Positions 48,967-60,430 are shown, numbered from the stretch's first letter. The stretch is DNA of 64,000 nucleotides from Cristatella mucedo (GCA_009760855.2 WPIO01000035.1:1708501-1772500), one strand, 5' to 3'. Notes: generated from the letters alone by a model not told the origin. Translations and numbers: made by a program.

Positions 48967-51900
48967 AGGTCAAAATCGCCATTATCCATATTCTCACGGA
49001 AGCATATTGAATATCGAGTGCCTGTCTATTTCTGTGTACGATGGTTACCAGTACTTCACGGAGGACCTACTCAGTCACAAATTGAAGTATTTAGTATCCC
49101 AGTATTTTTCAAACCGAACCGGTACCTCCCGAACCATAGCTAGAGCTTGAGTCTGAGACTCAGTGCTGACATATATATGTTGTAGGATTTCGCATTAAAC
49201 ACTGGGCTACTTAATCTAGTTGTATCTCCTAATTTATGATTAAGTACGGCCAAATATACTGTAAATTGTAGAGGATTTGGAGTCGCCTCACCGATGTAAG
49301 ATTTACAGTACCACTGTACATTTATTAATGTTTATTTAATACCACTGAACCGATCAGTATGCAATCCGGAACTAACAACACAAGGAAAAATTACTATTTT
49401 TACGTAAATATTGTGGCTTTTTTCAACTTCTGCTAACCCGGAATAGGCAAGGTAATGGTTTGCTCGCCTAAAATCTTTTTTAGGGAAAAATGAACAGATT
49501 ACATCAAATAAACTGAAAAAAGATGTCAATTCACTTTAAACCTGGATGATACTTAGTTCTGACTGGCTTCCTACTAGAAACTAAATAAAAAATTCTTGAA
49601 GCGTCAAATGTGCCTGCATATGACCAAAATAAAGTGTATGTCGGAAGGGACATGTCGAGCTGTACAAGAGACAACAGCAATAAGACGAGACAATCTTCAC
49701 CTAGCATTAGTAGAGGTCAGATTATATTACATTTTCACTTGCCTCGGTCAAATTTTAATTCCGTGGATTCTCTACTGTCGTGAAGTCAAGCGTCAGGAAA
49801 ACACTAAAAAAATGAAACCAAAGATTTAAACTATGCACATGATCAAGACCAAGCCACCGTCTCTCAGCTTATCGTCACTCAATTCGAGACGCATGCCAAG
49901 AACCATAAGCCTCATGCTTCACTACATGGCTCCATTATTAACAAGTCATTGGCATTAGAGTGGGGGCTGTGAACAGCACGACAAAGTGCGTTTAAATCCA
50001 CAAGCCAAGATAGATTCATGATTGTTGTTACAACTAAGGTCCCATAAGCAATGTAAATGGTTGAAATAATCTGTATATAGAAACATTTTTGCATCCTACA
50101 TTCAAACAGATTGAGTCGCTACTTTAGGAGATGCCACAAGAGCTAGGTGACGAGTTTTGGCATTTGACTGTATCGTGTGTGTATACTGATGAAACCAAGC
50201 TATGAAATATTACAATGCTATGCAATAATACGCCACATATAAACTACTCGATACCTAGATTATTATAAATCGAATGAGTAAGTCTACCTTATGAATAGTC
50301 AACCAGTCAGACCTAGGTATGTGACGGCATGTGTCCTCTATACATTTCAAAAAATAAACTGCAAATTAAGAGCTTGAAATTGCCTTAATGTTTTTTAATT
50401 AGAATTGATTCAAAATTGGCCGACTGATTCCCAGACTATGGCTTACTAGTTGCAACCAAGTTAGCAGATGAAAGACATCGGTACAACTATCGAGTCTTGG
50501 TTTCCTTTGAATGCCATGGCTGCTATAGGAACGTGATTAGCGGTCCAAGGATTCAGTGGTGAAGTGATTATGCAGTCGTTAGATAATGCAGAACCAGCTT
50601 CAGAAATTTAGTTTTACAATATTATTTACGTCAGTCCTGTCGCTGAACTATGGTGGCTTCCGGTTTTGTAACCAGGCAAAACATAGCAATGTAAACATGG
50701 GTGTGACCTATAACTAAGGCGTTATGGGCTTGGTTGGGCGTTTGATGAAGGTGGGCACATACTGTGTCCATCAGCAGCGAGTCATGGCTAAGCTTGGCAT
50801 AATCATGTTCGCGCTTTGTGATTGTTAAAATTTCTATTAGGATGGTTGGCCGTGAGGATTGCGTGATTATTTCCATATTTAACGTTAATTTTACCTGTAC
50901 AAGTGTTTTGTCTGCTTACTGGTTAGCATAAGGTTGGGTAGCTTATAGTTATAATGCTTCAGGAAAAACTGCAGTGCCACAGCTGCATTTTGCTAAAGAC
51001 TTTTTTAAGGGATGTGCTACTTCCCTTGCAAATAGTTATTGCAAATTTATTTTATTTAGCATGTTCCGGTCATATGTCAACGTTTAAAATTTGGGATTCC
51101 CTTTATCAACAGTTTATCGTGCATTAGTCAAGATTTTATTTCTGATTGTCTTTTAACGATTCTTTATCTCTGCTGCAAGGACTGATTTTTGCATTTGACG
51201 TTCTCTAATAAACTCCGTACAAGAGGTTGTTAAACTAGCTAATATTCATTTTTTTTACCATAACTCTTTCAGGAATACTGAACTAAATTTGGCTAAGACA
51301 GAGAATGTATATAGTAATGCAATCAGTAGACATGCTTACTTTCCCTACCGAGTCTCTTCGAGGTCCATATATACGTTGTGGTATGTGACAGTACAGTTTG
51401 CTAAGGTTAATTTCCTTGAGCATATACCTGGTTCTGTTGCCCATACTGTAACCCTACTATGAATATTATTCCACGGGCAATGGAGTATCCTTAAATTTTG
51501 GAGTATATGCGATAATTATTAGCTTTCCTTTCTTTCTTGTACGTATAGGTAGAATCTACCGTTATAATTGGTAAAGACTTAACTTAAAATACGCGATTAG
51601 TAAAATGCATAGTAAAACAGACCTAATTAATGTCTGAAGCATAAATTTAAGAAAAACCTGTCACAATGGTTCAATTCATTCGGCAACGTTTTGTGATGGT
51701 TCTCATCATTTGCTCGCACCTTTGCTAGCAGTAATTATTTTATGTTCAAGTTACAGGTTTCGTCTTTTAGAGCTATTTGCAGCAATATTCTTCCTGTATA
51801 CTAAAGCTCCTAACCTAAGACATGCATTCAGGTTTGATATTGTAGCTGGCAATTTTTAAAACTGGAGCAAATAATACTTCAAACATGGCCATTCCTGGAC

Positions 51901-51968
51901 CAAAAAAGCATATTTGCCATCATGTTAACCACCAATCGCAGATTATAAAACATTCTCATTTTTTCCAG
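48966..51968. other. Intron; possible transmembrane-type frame at 49596-49829
   Basis: Mostly featureless. The plus-strand frame 49596-49829 ends with a hydrophobic stretch (YYIFTCLGQILIPWILYC) followed by a basic tail (REVKRQ..KKMKPK), like a membrane anchor and short cytoplasmic end. No phase-1 acceptor is convincing, so this is only a candidate. Confidence 0.25.
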
Positions 51969-52340
51969 GAATTCCATACATTAAAATGAGTAGATGGAAT
52001 CAATCAATCGGTTTATCTCCATTAGAACTTGGACTAGCATACTTCGCTTGCTGTGACGTTACTGCTTTGGGTGACTATGATGTATCAAACATCGCTTGGA
52101 CTGTCGCTCGACAAACGGCACGAGATCTAAACGATGCTGAAAGTGTCAGGATGGGAAGTAACTACGGCATGCGAACTCACAGAATAATGTGCGGACAGAG
52201 TTCTACAGTGGTTTTCATTTCTAGAAACTATGGAACCAGAGAAATTAGAATTCGTTGCTCTGCAAATGTGATTCCGAAGGCAAGTGGAGCGTTGCCTTTC
52301 AAAGTCACATCTCAAGAATTTCTATTTGATATAAGTAAAG
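51969..52340 (+). CDS. Double-Cys C2-type Ig exon (copy 2)
   Basis: Acceptor cattttttccag, donor g|gtaaaa, phase 1 at both ends, 123 whole codons. B strand LGLAYFACCDV (Cys27, Cys28), C strand NIAWTV (Trp43), MGSN at 61-64, Cys74, and F strand IRIRC (Cys96). From Trp43 to Cys96 the key residues fall at the same numbers as in the 37.9 and 56.8 kb exons, although overall identity is clearly lower. It is the most diverged of the three sound copies. It is an extracellular module of the putative receptor or an alternative exon for the same slot. Confidence 0.82.
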
Positions 52341-52664
52341 GTAAAAACCAAAAAATAAAAGCTTGAGTTTTTGCTTCCAAAAAATTTCTTAGTCGTAAGC
52401 CTCAGTGTAGTTCTCATTAATTAATCAAGAGGAACAGAAAAATAAGATAATGGCAATCTGCACCATACATATCAAACTCAGACGCAGTGGTGCTTTTCCT
52501 AGTAATGTTCAAGATCTTTCTGCCGATACTAATGAAGGAAGCTGCTGCTTGAAATAACACGTTCAAGCTATTTTTTAACTAAAATGTAAACTTAAAAAAT
52601 GAGTCAGTTTTAAATTAACAATTCACTAATAATGTGATTGACATTGAACTTTATCTCTTTCTAG

Positions 52665-52703
52665 GTACGTTAAATCCCGCTGCACAGGTAGCAAGACAGA
52701 ATG
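52665..52703 (+). CDS. Possible 39-nt linker micro-exon
   Basis: After acceptor ttatctctttctag a phase-1 frame encodes about 13 residues (TLNPAAQVARQN) and meets a phase-1 donor g|gtgaga. It lies 325 bp after the 52.0 kb Ig exon and would join it in frame to the 56.8 kb exon. If unspliced it ends at TAG after NGEM, so it could also be a short terminal exon. The support is only splice signals and phase. Confidence 0.3.
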
Positions 52704-52999
52704 GTGAGATGTAGCATGCTCAACAAACAACAAGAATAAAATGGTTATGAGCTTCACTCTCCAAGTCAGTTTGTATTAATAATTAGTGGCATGATGCACA
52801 GTGTCAGCATTCGTAACTACATAAATGACTATTCGCAGCAAAATTACACAATGCTGCAATAATGATATACGTATCCAGTGTCTTCTAATAATGTAGACGT
52901 CAGGTTATTTCAAAAGTGGGTTCTGAATGACCAGTGGTGAGTTGCTATTTATTAGCTAACTAATAAAAAGCGAGGTCTCGAAAGGATTGTAGATTGTTT
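52704..52999. other. Intron with LINE-B scrap
   Basis: A short LINE-B 3' UTR relic (ttagtggcatgatgcacagtgtcagcat, 52783-52810) and nothing else. Confidence 0.5.
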
Positions 53000-54335
53000 C
53001 AACGCAGAAGTAATCAGATTGATTACGAAAAGTGCGTCTTGCGATTCTTAGCCTATATGGGAACTAGATCTGATAAGTTAGCTGGAGCAAATGCATGAAC
53101 GAACTTAAAAATGAATGGCAAAACCTTGAAGTCGAAGCTTAGCTTGACCATGCTAAATTGCAGGAGGCCGAGAAGTAATTTGATTAGGCAACTGGAGCAC
53201 TCTCGACAGACAAACGTAGAGGCAGATTAGTGCACAATCTGTAAGCTCTTGAATGAACATAACAGAATAGCACAAAAAAGGAATGAATTTAGGTGTGGCA
53301 TACCTCTCAAAACAAGCCCTAACATAAGAAACTTTACTTAGCTTAACGTAAAAAGACTCAACAGTGGAGCTTATATGGTCGTCTCATTAAAGTTCATTTT
53401 GGAACGTGACATACAGATTTCGTGCAAGTTAAACTCAACGCATGCTTACAGAGCTGATAGGGTAGTTGAGGTTTTGAAGTTTCTGAATACAACCTAGTTT
53501 TCTAATAACAAGTAGTTTGGTTTCATCATCTCTTAATTTAGAAATTTTTCAGCCAACAATGGGCAGATGTCATTAACACATACAGCAACAAAGTTAATTT
53601 AATTTGATATGCTGGACAGCTAGGAGATTTTAAAGCAATGCTATCACTGAGTGTCCGTGTGTCTTCTCCAGAGTTGTGCAAGTCAAATTGAGCTGGCGGA
53701 TCCGATCGGCGTGCGGAAGAATATAAACAAAACCGATATTAGTCAGGAACGTTGAGCTAAACCATATTTCAGAGGTTCCACCTAATGATCGTAGTCCATT
53801 CACACCAGTACTCTGGAATTTCCCACTACGATTGAACCTGAACCATTGAAATGCAGTACTGGTGATGCCCAGGTACTGGAGGAGCTCAAGAATAATTTCG
53901 CAATCAATAGTATCAAAAGCTGTTGAAACATTGAGCCAAACAAGCAGAAATGACCCACGTAAGCCACGATTCTGAGTAGGTTGGTTGTCGTACCCAAAGC
54001 GATGCTGACTTTAGCTTATTTTAGTCGTTTGCTTTACAACCGCGGTCAAAATTAATACGAATGTTTGAAATTTTAACGTATTTGTTTAGCTTATCAGCCA
54101 CGACTCGTTCAAGTGTCTTTACTTAGAGCAACATAATGAAGACTGGGCGGACGTTGCTCATGGTGTCTTAATCTTGAGCTGATCGCTAGAGTCCTTGAAT
54201 GACTACTGCCTTTGTGAAAAGTTCTCGGACATTAAATGCAGCTGTTTGCATTTTCATGATGTTAGGTATGGTTGAAGCAAATAAGAGCATGGTAGAAGCA
54301 GAACAATTAAAATAGGGTCCAAAAAACTGTTTGTG
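53000..54335 (-). mobile_element. LINE-C, minus strand
   Basis: The segment 53800-54260 holds an RT part: the complement gives IDCEIILELLQYLGITSTAFQWF-like text, corresponding to the region between the AFDTIDH and GVPQG motifs. The segment 53060-53790 is the 3' side and resembles 1610-2010. All frames are interrupted. Confidence 0.65.
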
Positions 54336-54344
54336 TCTTCAATA

Positions 54345-54900
54345 ATAATAATAAAAATGTACTTGATAAAGCGCCCTCTGAGAACTTGCTCTTTCTAGGC
54401 GCTTTACATTTGCTGCACAGGGAAATGCAATTAAATGGTAAGTAAAATCATGCTCGAAAAACAAACAAAATGAATAACATGGTAGGGGGAAATGCACAGG
54501 GTCAGTATGCAACTGTGGTTAGTGGCAGCATGCACAGTGTCAGCACTCATAAGCACGTGATGGACGAATCACAGGGACCTACTAAAGGCTGTCGTGACTA
54601 GATGTGATTGAAAGCTCTTTTTAAATGTGTTAAAGTCAGGGGACATTCTGAAGATAGTGTGGAGTGATTTCCATGGTTTATAGGCAAACAAAATAAATAA
54701 AAGGTCTCCAAAGGTTTTGAGGTTTGCATGAGGTAATGGTAAAATGCTCGATTCCGAAAAGTGGGTGGTACCAACTCGGTCAGTAAAATGCTATTCATCG
54801 CTGGGTTAACAAGACCGGGTGGAATAAAGATAAGCCATTGGGATTTAGGGCCATACATTGAAGTAACGACCAAGAGGAGTGCATGCCAGGAGGTAGGTTA
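54345..54900 (-). mobile_element. LINE-B 3' end and coding end, minus strand
   Basis: It starts with (AATAAT)n and acttgataaagcgccctctgagaac, then the standard 3' UTR. The end of the coding region on the minus strand follows (54598-54873), with LVPPTFRNRAFYHYLMQTSKPLETF parallel in part to IVPPTFRNPTVFQYLVQTSNSLET of 17640-17700. Confidence 0.8.
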
Positions 54901-55319
54901 TAACGTACTGATTAAAAAAAAATTGCCATAGTTTTGAGAGATGAATGTTTGTAAATTAACTGTCTCAGCAAGTCATTTAACGAAAGTCAAACGATACTCA
55001 CATTTCAGATGTATATTCTATTTTTTCTATGTAACTGACAGAGAATAGGTAAGTATATTCGAACAATATAAATCAGTGACATTACAGTTTATAACTAATT
55101 ACTGCTCAGCTTTAACACCATGTAGTGAACATGGTCGGGCAAACTTCGATGTAAATCGGATGCTTTCTGGGCATATAAATACCGAGATTATAAGATTTGG
55201 TCGGGATCTTGTTTATTATCGTCGTCATTACTATAAGCTATAAATTAATCCTGATACTCACACAATGTTCGCAAATGTATATCTATAAATGCTCGTCCAG
55301 ATTGTAAGGTCGAACTGGT
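54901..55319. other. Nothing recognised
   Basis: A+T-rich spacer within the intron. Confidence 0.5.
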
Positions 55320-55545
55320 CACGTTAGTTAAGGACAGAAAGCAGACACTGTACTTGCTGCTACTAACCATACTTGCATGCTGACTCAGTGCATATAACCC
55401 GGAACCATGTCATTCATGTCGTTCATCAAGCATGATATTACTCGCCATTAAATTTCATTTTTATTTGTTACAAAATAGATACAAATATAAAGAGATTAAT
55501 TTTATGATGGTGGTTCATCATTTTTTTATTATTTTGTTACAGTAC
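55320..55545 (+). mobile_element. LINE-B 3' UTR relic
   Basis: The segment cagacactgtacttgctgctactaaccatacttgcatgctgactcagtgcat..gtcattcatgtcgttcatcaagcatgatattactcgcc follows the LINE-B 3' UTR in plus orientation. The tail is decayed. Confidence 0.65.
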
Positions 55546-55759
55546 AGCATGATTTCATTAAAGGCACTATTGAACATGGTTCATGGTTCAACACATGTTC
55601 ACTAGAGAAACATAACTTTAAATGTTTGTTGTACCGAAAAGTAGCCCATAGAAGTCGCTACTTTCTACATCAGTGACAGGTTCCGGGATTGGGATCTACA
55701 TCAGTTATATCTTAAATATTAGGTACTTCAGGGCTATGTGCATGGTCCGGTTCTTTTCA

Positions 55760-56660
55760 CGTGTCACATTCTCCTCCTTCTTATGTGATTGTCAAGTACA
55801 ATATAAGCTTTCACTCCTATGTGGATGACACTCAGTTCTACTTTCGCTTTGATCCCTCCCAGCCTTAGAGCACCTCAAATTATCTCCATTCACTTGCCGC
55901 ATGTATCGATGACATCCACTCATGTCTGGCCGCAATTGTGTTTTTAAGTTGAACCGTGATGAGACTAACTTACTAGGTATGGGCCAACCCAGTGTAATTG
56001 AGAAATTGGAATCACCGAGGTTCAAAATTAGCTGTGCTAGCATATCTCGTGTTGAATCTGAACGAAATGTGTCATGTTCAAAGGTGACCTCTCGTTAGAC
56101 GACCACATCAGCTCCTGTATCTTGGTAACACATTTTCAGCTACATAACATGGCTGAATTTGAACTAGTTTAGATAAGGATACGGCATCTATAATAGTTCA
56201 AGCATTTGTGAAATCCCGTTTTGACCTCTGAAACTCACTGCTTGCTGGCCTAATGGTATGAGCAATCACCAGATGATCAGATGATCAAGTGATTACTGGG
56301 GCGAAATTCAGCAGCCTGGCTTCTCCGTCTGAGTATTGCAGCTGCCACATTACACCATTATTCGCCGACCTGCACTGGCTCCCAGTAACTTATTAAAGAC
56401 AACATTTAGTGGGTCTCTTTGATTCATCCTTCTCGTGCTTATGCTTGCTGACACTGTGCAAGCCGCCACTAACTGCACTTGCATGTTGACCCTGTTCATG
56501 TTGCCCCTAACCCTGTTATTCATGTTGTTTTCAAGCATGATATTACTCACCGTGGAATCGCGTTTCCCTTTGCAGCAAATGTAAAGTAAATAGACAGAGA
56601 TTGAGTTCTCTGTGGGTGCTTTATCAAGTGCAGTAACATTATTATTATTACTACTGCTTG
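55760..56660 (+). mobile_element. LINE-B RT end to tail, plus strand
   Basis: It begins near gtgattgtcaagtacaatataagc..cctatgtggatgacactcag. The RT end follows (catgtatcgatgacatccactcatg..., aagttgaaccgtgatgagac), then a C-terminal part with internal deletion, then the 3' UTR and gctttatcaagtgcagtaacattattattattac. It ends about 110 bp before the 56.8 kb Ig exon. Confidence 0.75.
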
Positions 56661-56767
56661 GCAAACAAACGGAATTTTATTCAGAAAACAAAAATTTAGA
56701 TATACATCTCATGCTCTTGATGGTGTTTTTGTTCCATGTTAGTTAAAACAGAGAATTTTTTTTGAAG

Positions 56768-57139
56768 ATTTGCCCTGTGTTACGACTGGACAACCAAATC
56801 AGCAGGAGTCTCAATGGTTTGGAGGCCTTGCCTACTTTGCATGTTGCCAATGCTCTGCTTGGACATTCACCGATCTTTACAGAGTCACAGTGAATTGGGA
56901 TTCTACAGGACCAATATTGATAGACCCTAACGATGCTGAACTTACTGGTTTTGGAAGTAATCATAGCCTCAACATCAGAAAACCTGAGTGTAATCACAGG
57001 TCGACTTTCATTATTCCCCAGATGACAACGTCGGAAAATACAATTAAAGTAAAATGTTCACTAAAAGTAGTGTACAGGTCGTCTCAACATCAAAGCCTTA
57101 TACTGCATTCGGAGGAATTACATAAAACAATTAAACAAG
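56768..57139 (+). CDS. Double-Cys C2-type Ig exon (copy 3)
   Basis: Acceptor gaattttttttgaag, donor g|gtaagt, phase 1 at both ends, 123 whole codons. B strand GGLAYFACCQC (Cys25, Cys26, Cys28), C strand TVNWD (Trp43), ILIDPND, GSNH at 62-65, Cys74, RSTFIIPQ, and F strand IKVKC (Cys96). It aligns to the 37.9 kb exon with no gap across residues 1-96 (57 equal by hand count), which marks a fairly recent exon duplication. Potential N-glycosylation sites are present (for example NHS at 64-66). The next exon of the gene is not identified. Confidence 0.87.
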
Positions 57140-57876
57140 GTAAGTTCGATTAGTCAACTACTAAATTTAGTAAAAGTGTAGATAATGCATGTCGTTTCCC
57201 AACATTTATCCATCGTTAACCAGTGATTTTTCGTAGTGGTATATGCTCATTTTCTAATTTTAAACACTAGCCACTCTTGTCGTATTTATATTTCCTTCCT
57301 AAAGCCACTGCAGCCAATTACTAAATTAAAATAAAAATTCACATATATACAGGCGAAAAAGATTGGTGAACAACGAGTTTGCAATTTTTCATGATTATAT
57401 TTGAAATCGTCGTTTTAATATCTCACTTTTATTTATATTGTCTGGTAATATTTATGCTGCCATGTTTAACCATCATCAAAGTAGTTTCTTAGCTGGCACA
57501 TTTGACTGTTGTGTATAAGGTAATTCATTCAGTTTAGCTGTAGCATCAATAGTATTAAAGCTAAAGTTATACCATCGTCCACTCAGAAATATCTCTTCAC
57601 CAAAGGATCCGTAACTACACCTAGTTTGTAATTGTCATCATCTATGTACCTCATGTTGACCCCAATAATGCTTTGTGTGCTAATTTTTTAGGTCCACACC
57701 TAGTACACGATGAACATAATTAAACATAGCACACTTGCTGAAACTTTCTTTGATGGTTCCCTTAAAACTTTAATGTCAGTGATTTAGATAGCTGACCAGC
57801 TTTACCAACAATGATAAGAAACAGTTTCCTGATGCCTAACGGACAGTTACATAAGGAAACTGTTTGGTATTAATGT
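57140..57876. other. Intron or downstream region
   Basis: After ctaattttttag (57691) a phase-1 frame of ten codons ends in TAA. It might be a short last exon, but the support is minimal. The rest is A+T-rich with no recognised feature. Confidence 0.3.
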
Positions 57877-57887
57877 TCATATGCATA

Positions 57888-57933
<46 letters not shown>

Positions 57934-57946
57934 GGTATGCATATGA
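57877..57946. repeat. (TA)22 tract inside an 11-bp inverted repeat
   Basis: The arm tcatatgcata (57877-57887) is the exact complement of tatgcatatga (57936-57946), and (TA)n fills 57889-57932. The whole 70 bp can form a cruciform. Confidence 0.95.
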
Positions 57947-58159
57947 GCCTAATCGCTGTTATCTATGTTACAGAATTTCACGAAAGTAGAATTCCAATTG
58001 ATTATTTGTTTTGCACAGAGCTTCTCTAAGAAATATAGTCTTTCAACATCTAAAATGTCGTTGACCTGATTCAGGAGCAGCACTATCAGGATCAATCAAA
58101 TCAGTTAGAAGAACTATGTACTCAAGAGCTCAGTCAAATGATACATATTATGGTTGGTT

Positions 58160-60020
58160 ATACCGAGGCCAAATTTTGCACTTTCGTGCCTCCATTAAAC
58201 CCCCTCCGACCAAAGCAATCGCTGTTCCTCAACCAGTGACCTTCCTTAAAAGGTTCTCCAATGTTTCTGCATGCGAATATGGCTGTCTTAATAAGGTCTA
58301 GAAAAAATAGCTTGTCTCCTGAAAATCATATATCTTCATCTCTGTGGTCTTCACTAGCAGACCAACTAAGCCCTGCCATAACCAAAATTTGTAATGCTTT
58401 TTTGATAAGATTGGTCGTCCCCAAGTCCTTCAAATCGGCAATCGTTAGACCTATTCCTAAGAAGGCTGGAGTACTCAAAGAGGTCCTAGCAAACTATTGC
58501 TCAGTTTCCCTTCTTCTTTTCTAATCAAAGATTCTTGAAATAAGTGCTGCTAAGGAGCTGGTTGAACATATTGAAAATAATTGAATGTCAGAAACATTTT
58601 ACTCACGGTTCCAAAGGCAGCACTCTCCTGAAACTGCTCTCCTCCGTGGAAACAATAACGTTCTACGGGCAACCACAATGAAAATGTCACTGCCCTAGCT
58701 CTGATAGATCTATCTGCTGCCTTCGACACCATTGATCACGAAATTTTGCTTGAACGATTGAGAACAACGATTGGTCTGGCAGACGAAGTACTGGCGTTGT
58801 TTAAATCATACTTGTCCTATCGTGTTCAATTTATCTCGTGTGCGGGTCAGGTTGCAGACACGAGAAGGGTCTCCTGTGGAGTCCCTCCAGGGTCTGAACT
58901 GGGTCGCTGGCTGTTCTCCATTTATACACAACCTCTGGGAAAAGTCATCAAGGAGTATGGAATAGGATATCACTTTGATGCTGACGATATTCAGTTGTAT
59001 TTGTCATTTAAACCATCGGAATCTGATGCAGCTCCTAAGAAACTGAATCATTGCCTGCCGATATTTGATTCTGGATGACAGAAAACGTCCTGAAATTAAA
59101 TGATGATTAAACCGAACTACTGCTCATAGGACAACCTAAGCGTATGGCTGAATTAAAAGGCTTTGCTATTCTAATAGGTGATGCTATTGTGAGACCATAA
59201 CCATGTGCTCGAACATTAGGTGTCGTGTTCGACAGCTGCCTCAATTTCAAAAGCTTCATTCAGAAGTCTGCTTCTACAGTTAGCCATCACATTCGATCCC
59301 TATCCAAGATTAGGAGCTGTCTCCCACCGTAGCTTGTAAAACATTTAACTAGCTCCTTAGTTCCTTCTCGGCTTGATTGTTGTAACTGCCTAATGGCTGG
59401 TCTGCCAAAGAAAGCAATTATGCCACTGCAGTAGACTATGACAATGGCTGTAAGGCTAGTGTTCAAGTCCCAGTGGTTTGTGTGCATGTCTCCTTTGCTG
59501 AAAGAGCTGGGGTGGTTGCCGGCTCAGCAAAGGACAAAGAGAAAAGTTCTAACTCTTACCCACCAGGCAAGCCACGACTTGGCTCCTTTGTACCTAGCAC
59601 AACTGCTGCATCAGTTACAGCCTGTTCGCACCATTAGGTCCTGTGTAGACTATACACAGCTGTTTCATTCATCTGCATAGCCACCGTTGGCTACAGAATC
59701 ATTAGCTCGGCAGGTCCTAGACTGTGAAACTCGCTTCCACAATCCTTATGAAACGACAACTACTATCCTGCTGCCGATTATGGCACATCTTCTTAGCGTG
59801 TCCTGAGATCGTACTTATATGCTACTCACTTCCTCGGTTGCTGTCCTGGCTCTGCTATGCTTCGTACTTTCGATTTGTTTCGTGAGACGAAGTCTGTTGG
59901 CTACCGAATGCGTACCAAAATCGCTTAGGCTGTGAGTGGGCTATACAAATCTCTCTTCCATTACATCCACATGGTCTGTATGACTTTGTGGAGTTACAGA
60001 CGGAGATACATTACATAACA
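58160..60020 (+). mobile_element. LINE-A, 5'-truncated, plus strand
   Basis: It starts upstream of the RT (tcgtgcctccattaaaccccctccgacc, parallel to 27260). The RT pieces at 58261-58524 and 58746-59078 follow, with the catalytic motif reading DADD instead of YADD. Then come the C-terminal domain (59438-59680), 3' UTR and end ggagttacagacggagatacattacat. Many stops; dead copy. Confidence 0.88.
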
Positions 60021-60070
60021 ACATGTAAACTATGTTAGCATGTATGCTCTAATAAATAATAGTAATGTAA

Positions 60071-60430
60071 TTTGCAAGTTCTTGGAAAAAGTTCTTCGTT
60101 GCTACCAGCTGGTGTGAAAAGATTGAGCAGGATGCCTGTAATCGTAGCATCAGTGCTTACTTGGGTAATATCACTGATAGTGTAGTCATTGATCCTGACA
60201 ATATTTGTGTACTTTGGGCCGGGGCATCAGATATGACACAGACTCGTGTCAGAAAAAAGAGTTTCAGCCCTGAAGGCTGTTCCAGACATGCAGTAACCTC
60301 CGTGTGGTGCCCAAAGAAGGCTCAAGTGTATGACCAAAATAAGCCATCAATCTTGCACTATTTTCAGAAAAATAGGCTTAATTTTCCGATCAAGTCCAGT
60401 ATTTCTTTTCTGAATTTAATCAGAGGCTGA
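60071..60430 (+). other. Unassigned open frame, possible far relative of the Ig exons
   Basis: The plus frame is open for 119 codons from just after a TAA at 60068. It contains SWKKFFVATSWC and VVIDPDN. If its Trp is set at 16, then Cys26, Ile51-Asp52-Pro53 and Gly62 coincide with the 56.8 kb exon. Only about 8 of 59 positions agree and Trp43 is Gly, so this is not significant by itself. No phase-1 acceptor or donor is visible. It directly follows a LINE-A tail that could have removed its start. Confidence 0.2.

Noticed and set aside
57691-57722. Ten-codon terminal exon after ctaattttttag
   Set aside because: Too short to support, with no nearby polyadenylation signal; noted only under the intron.
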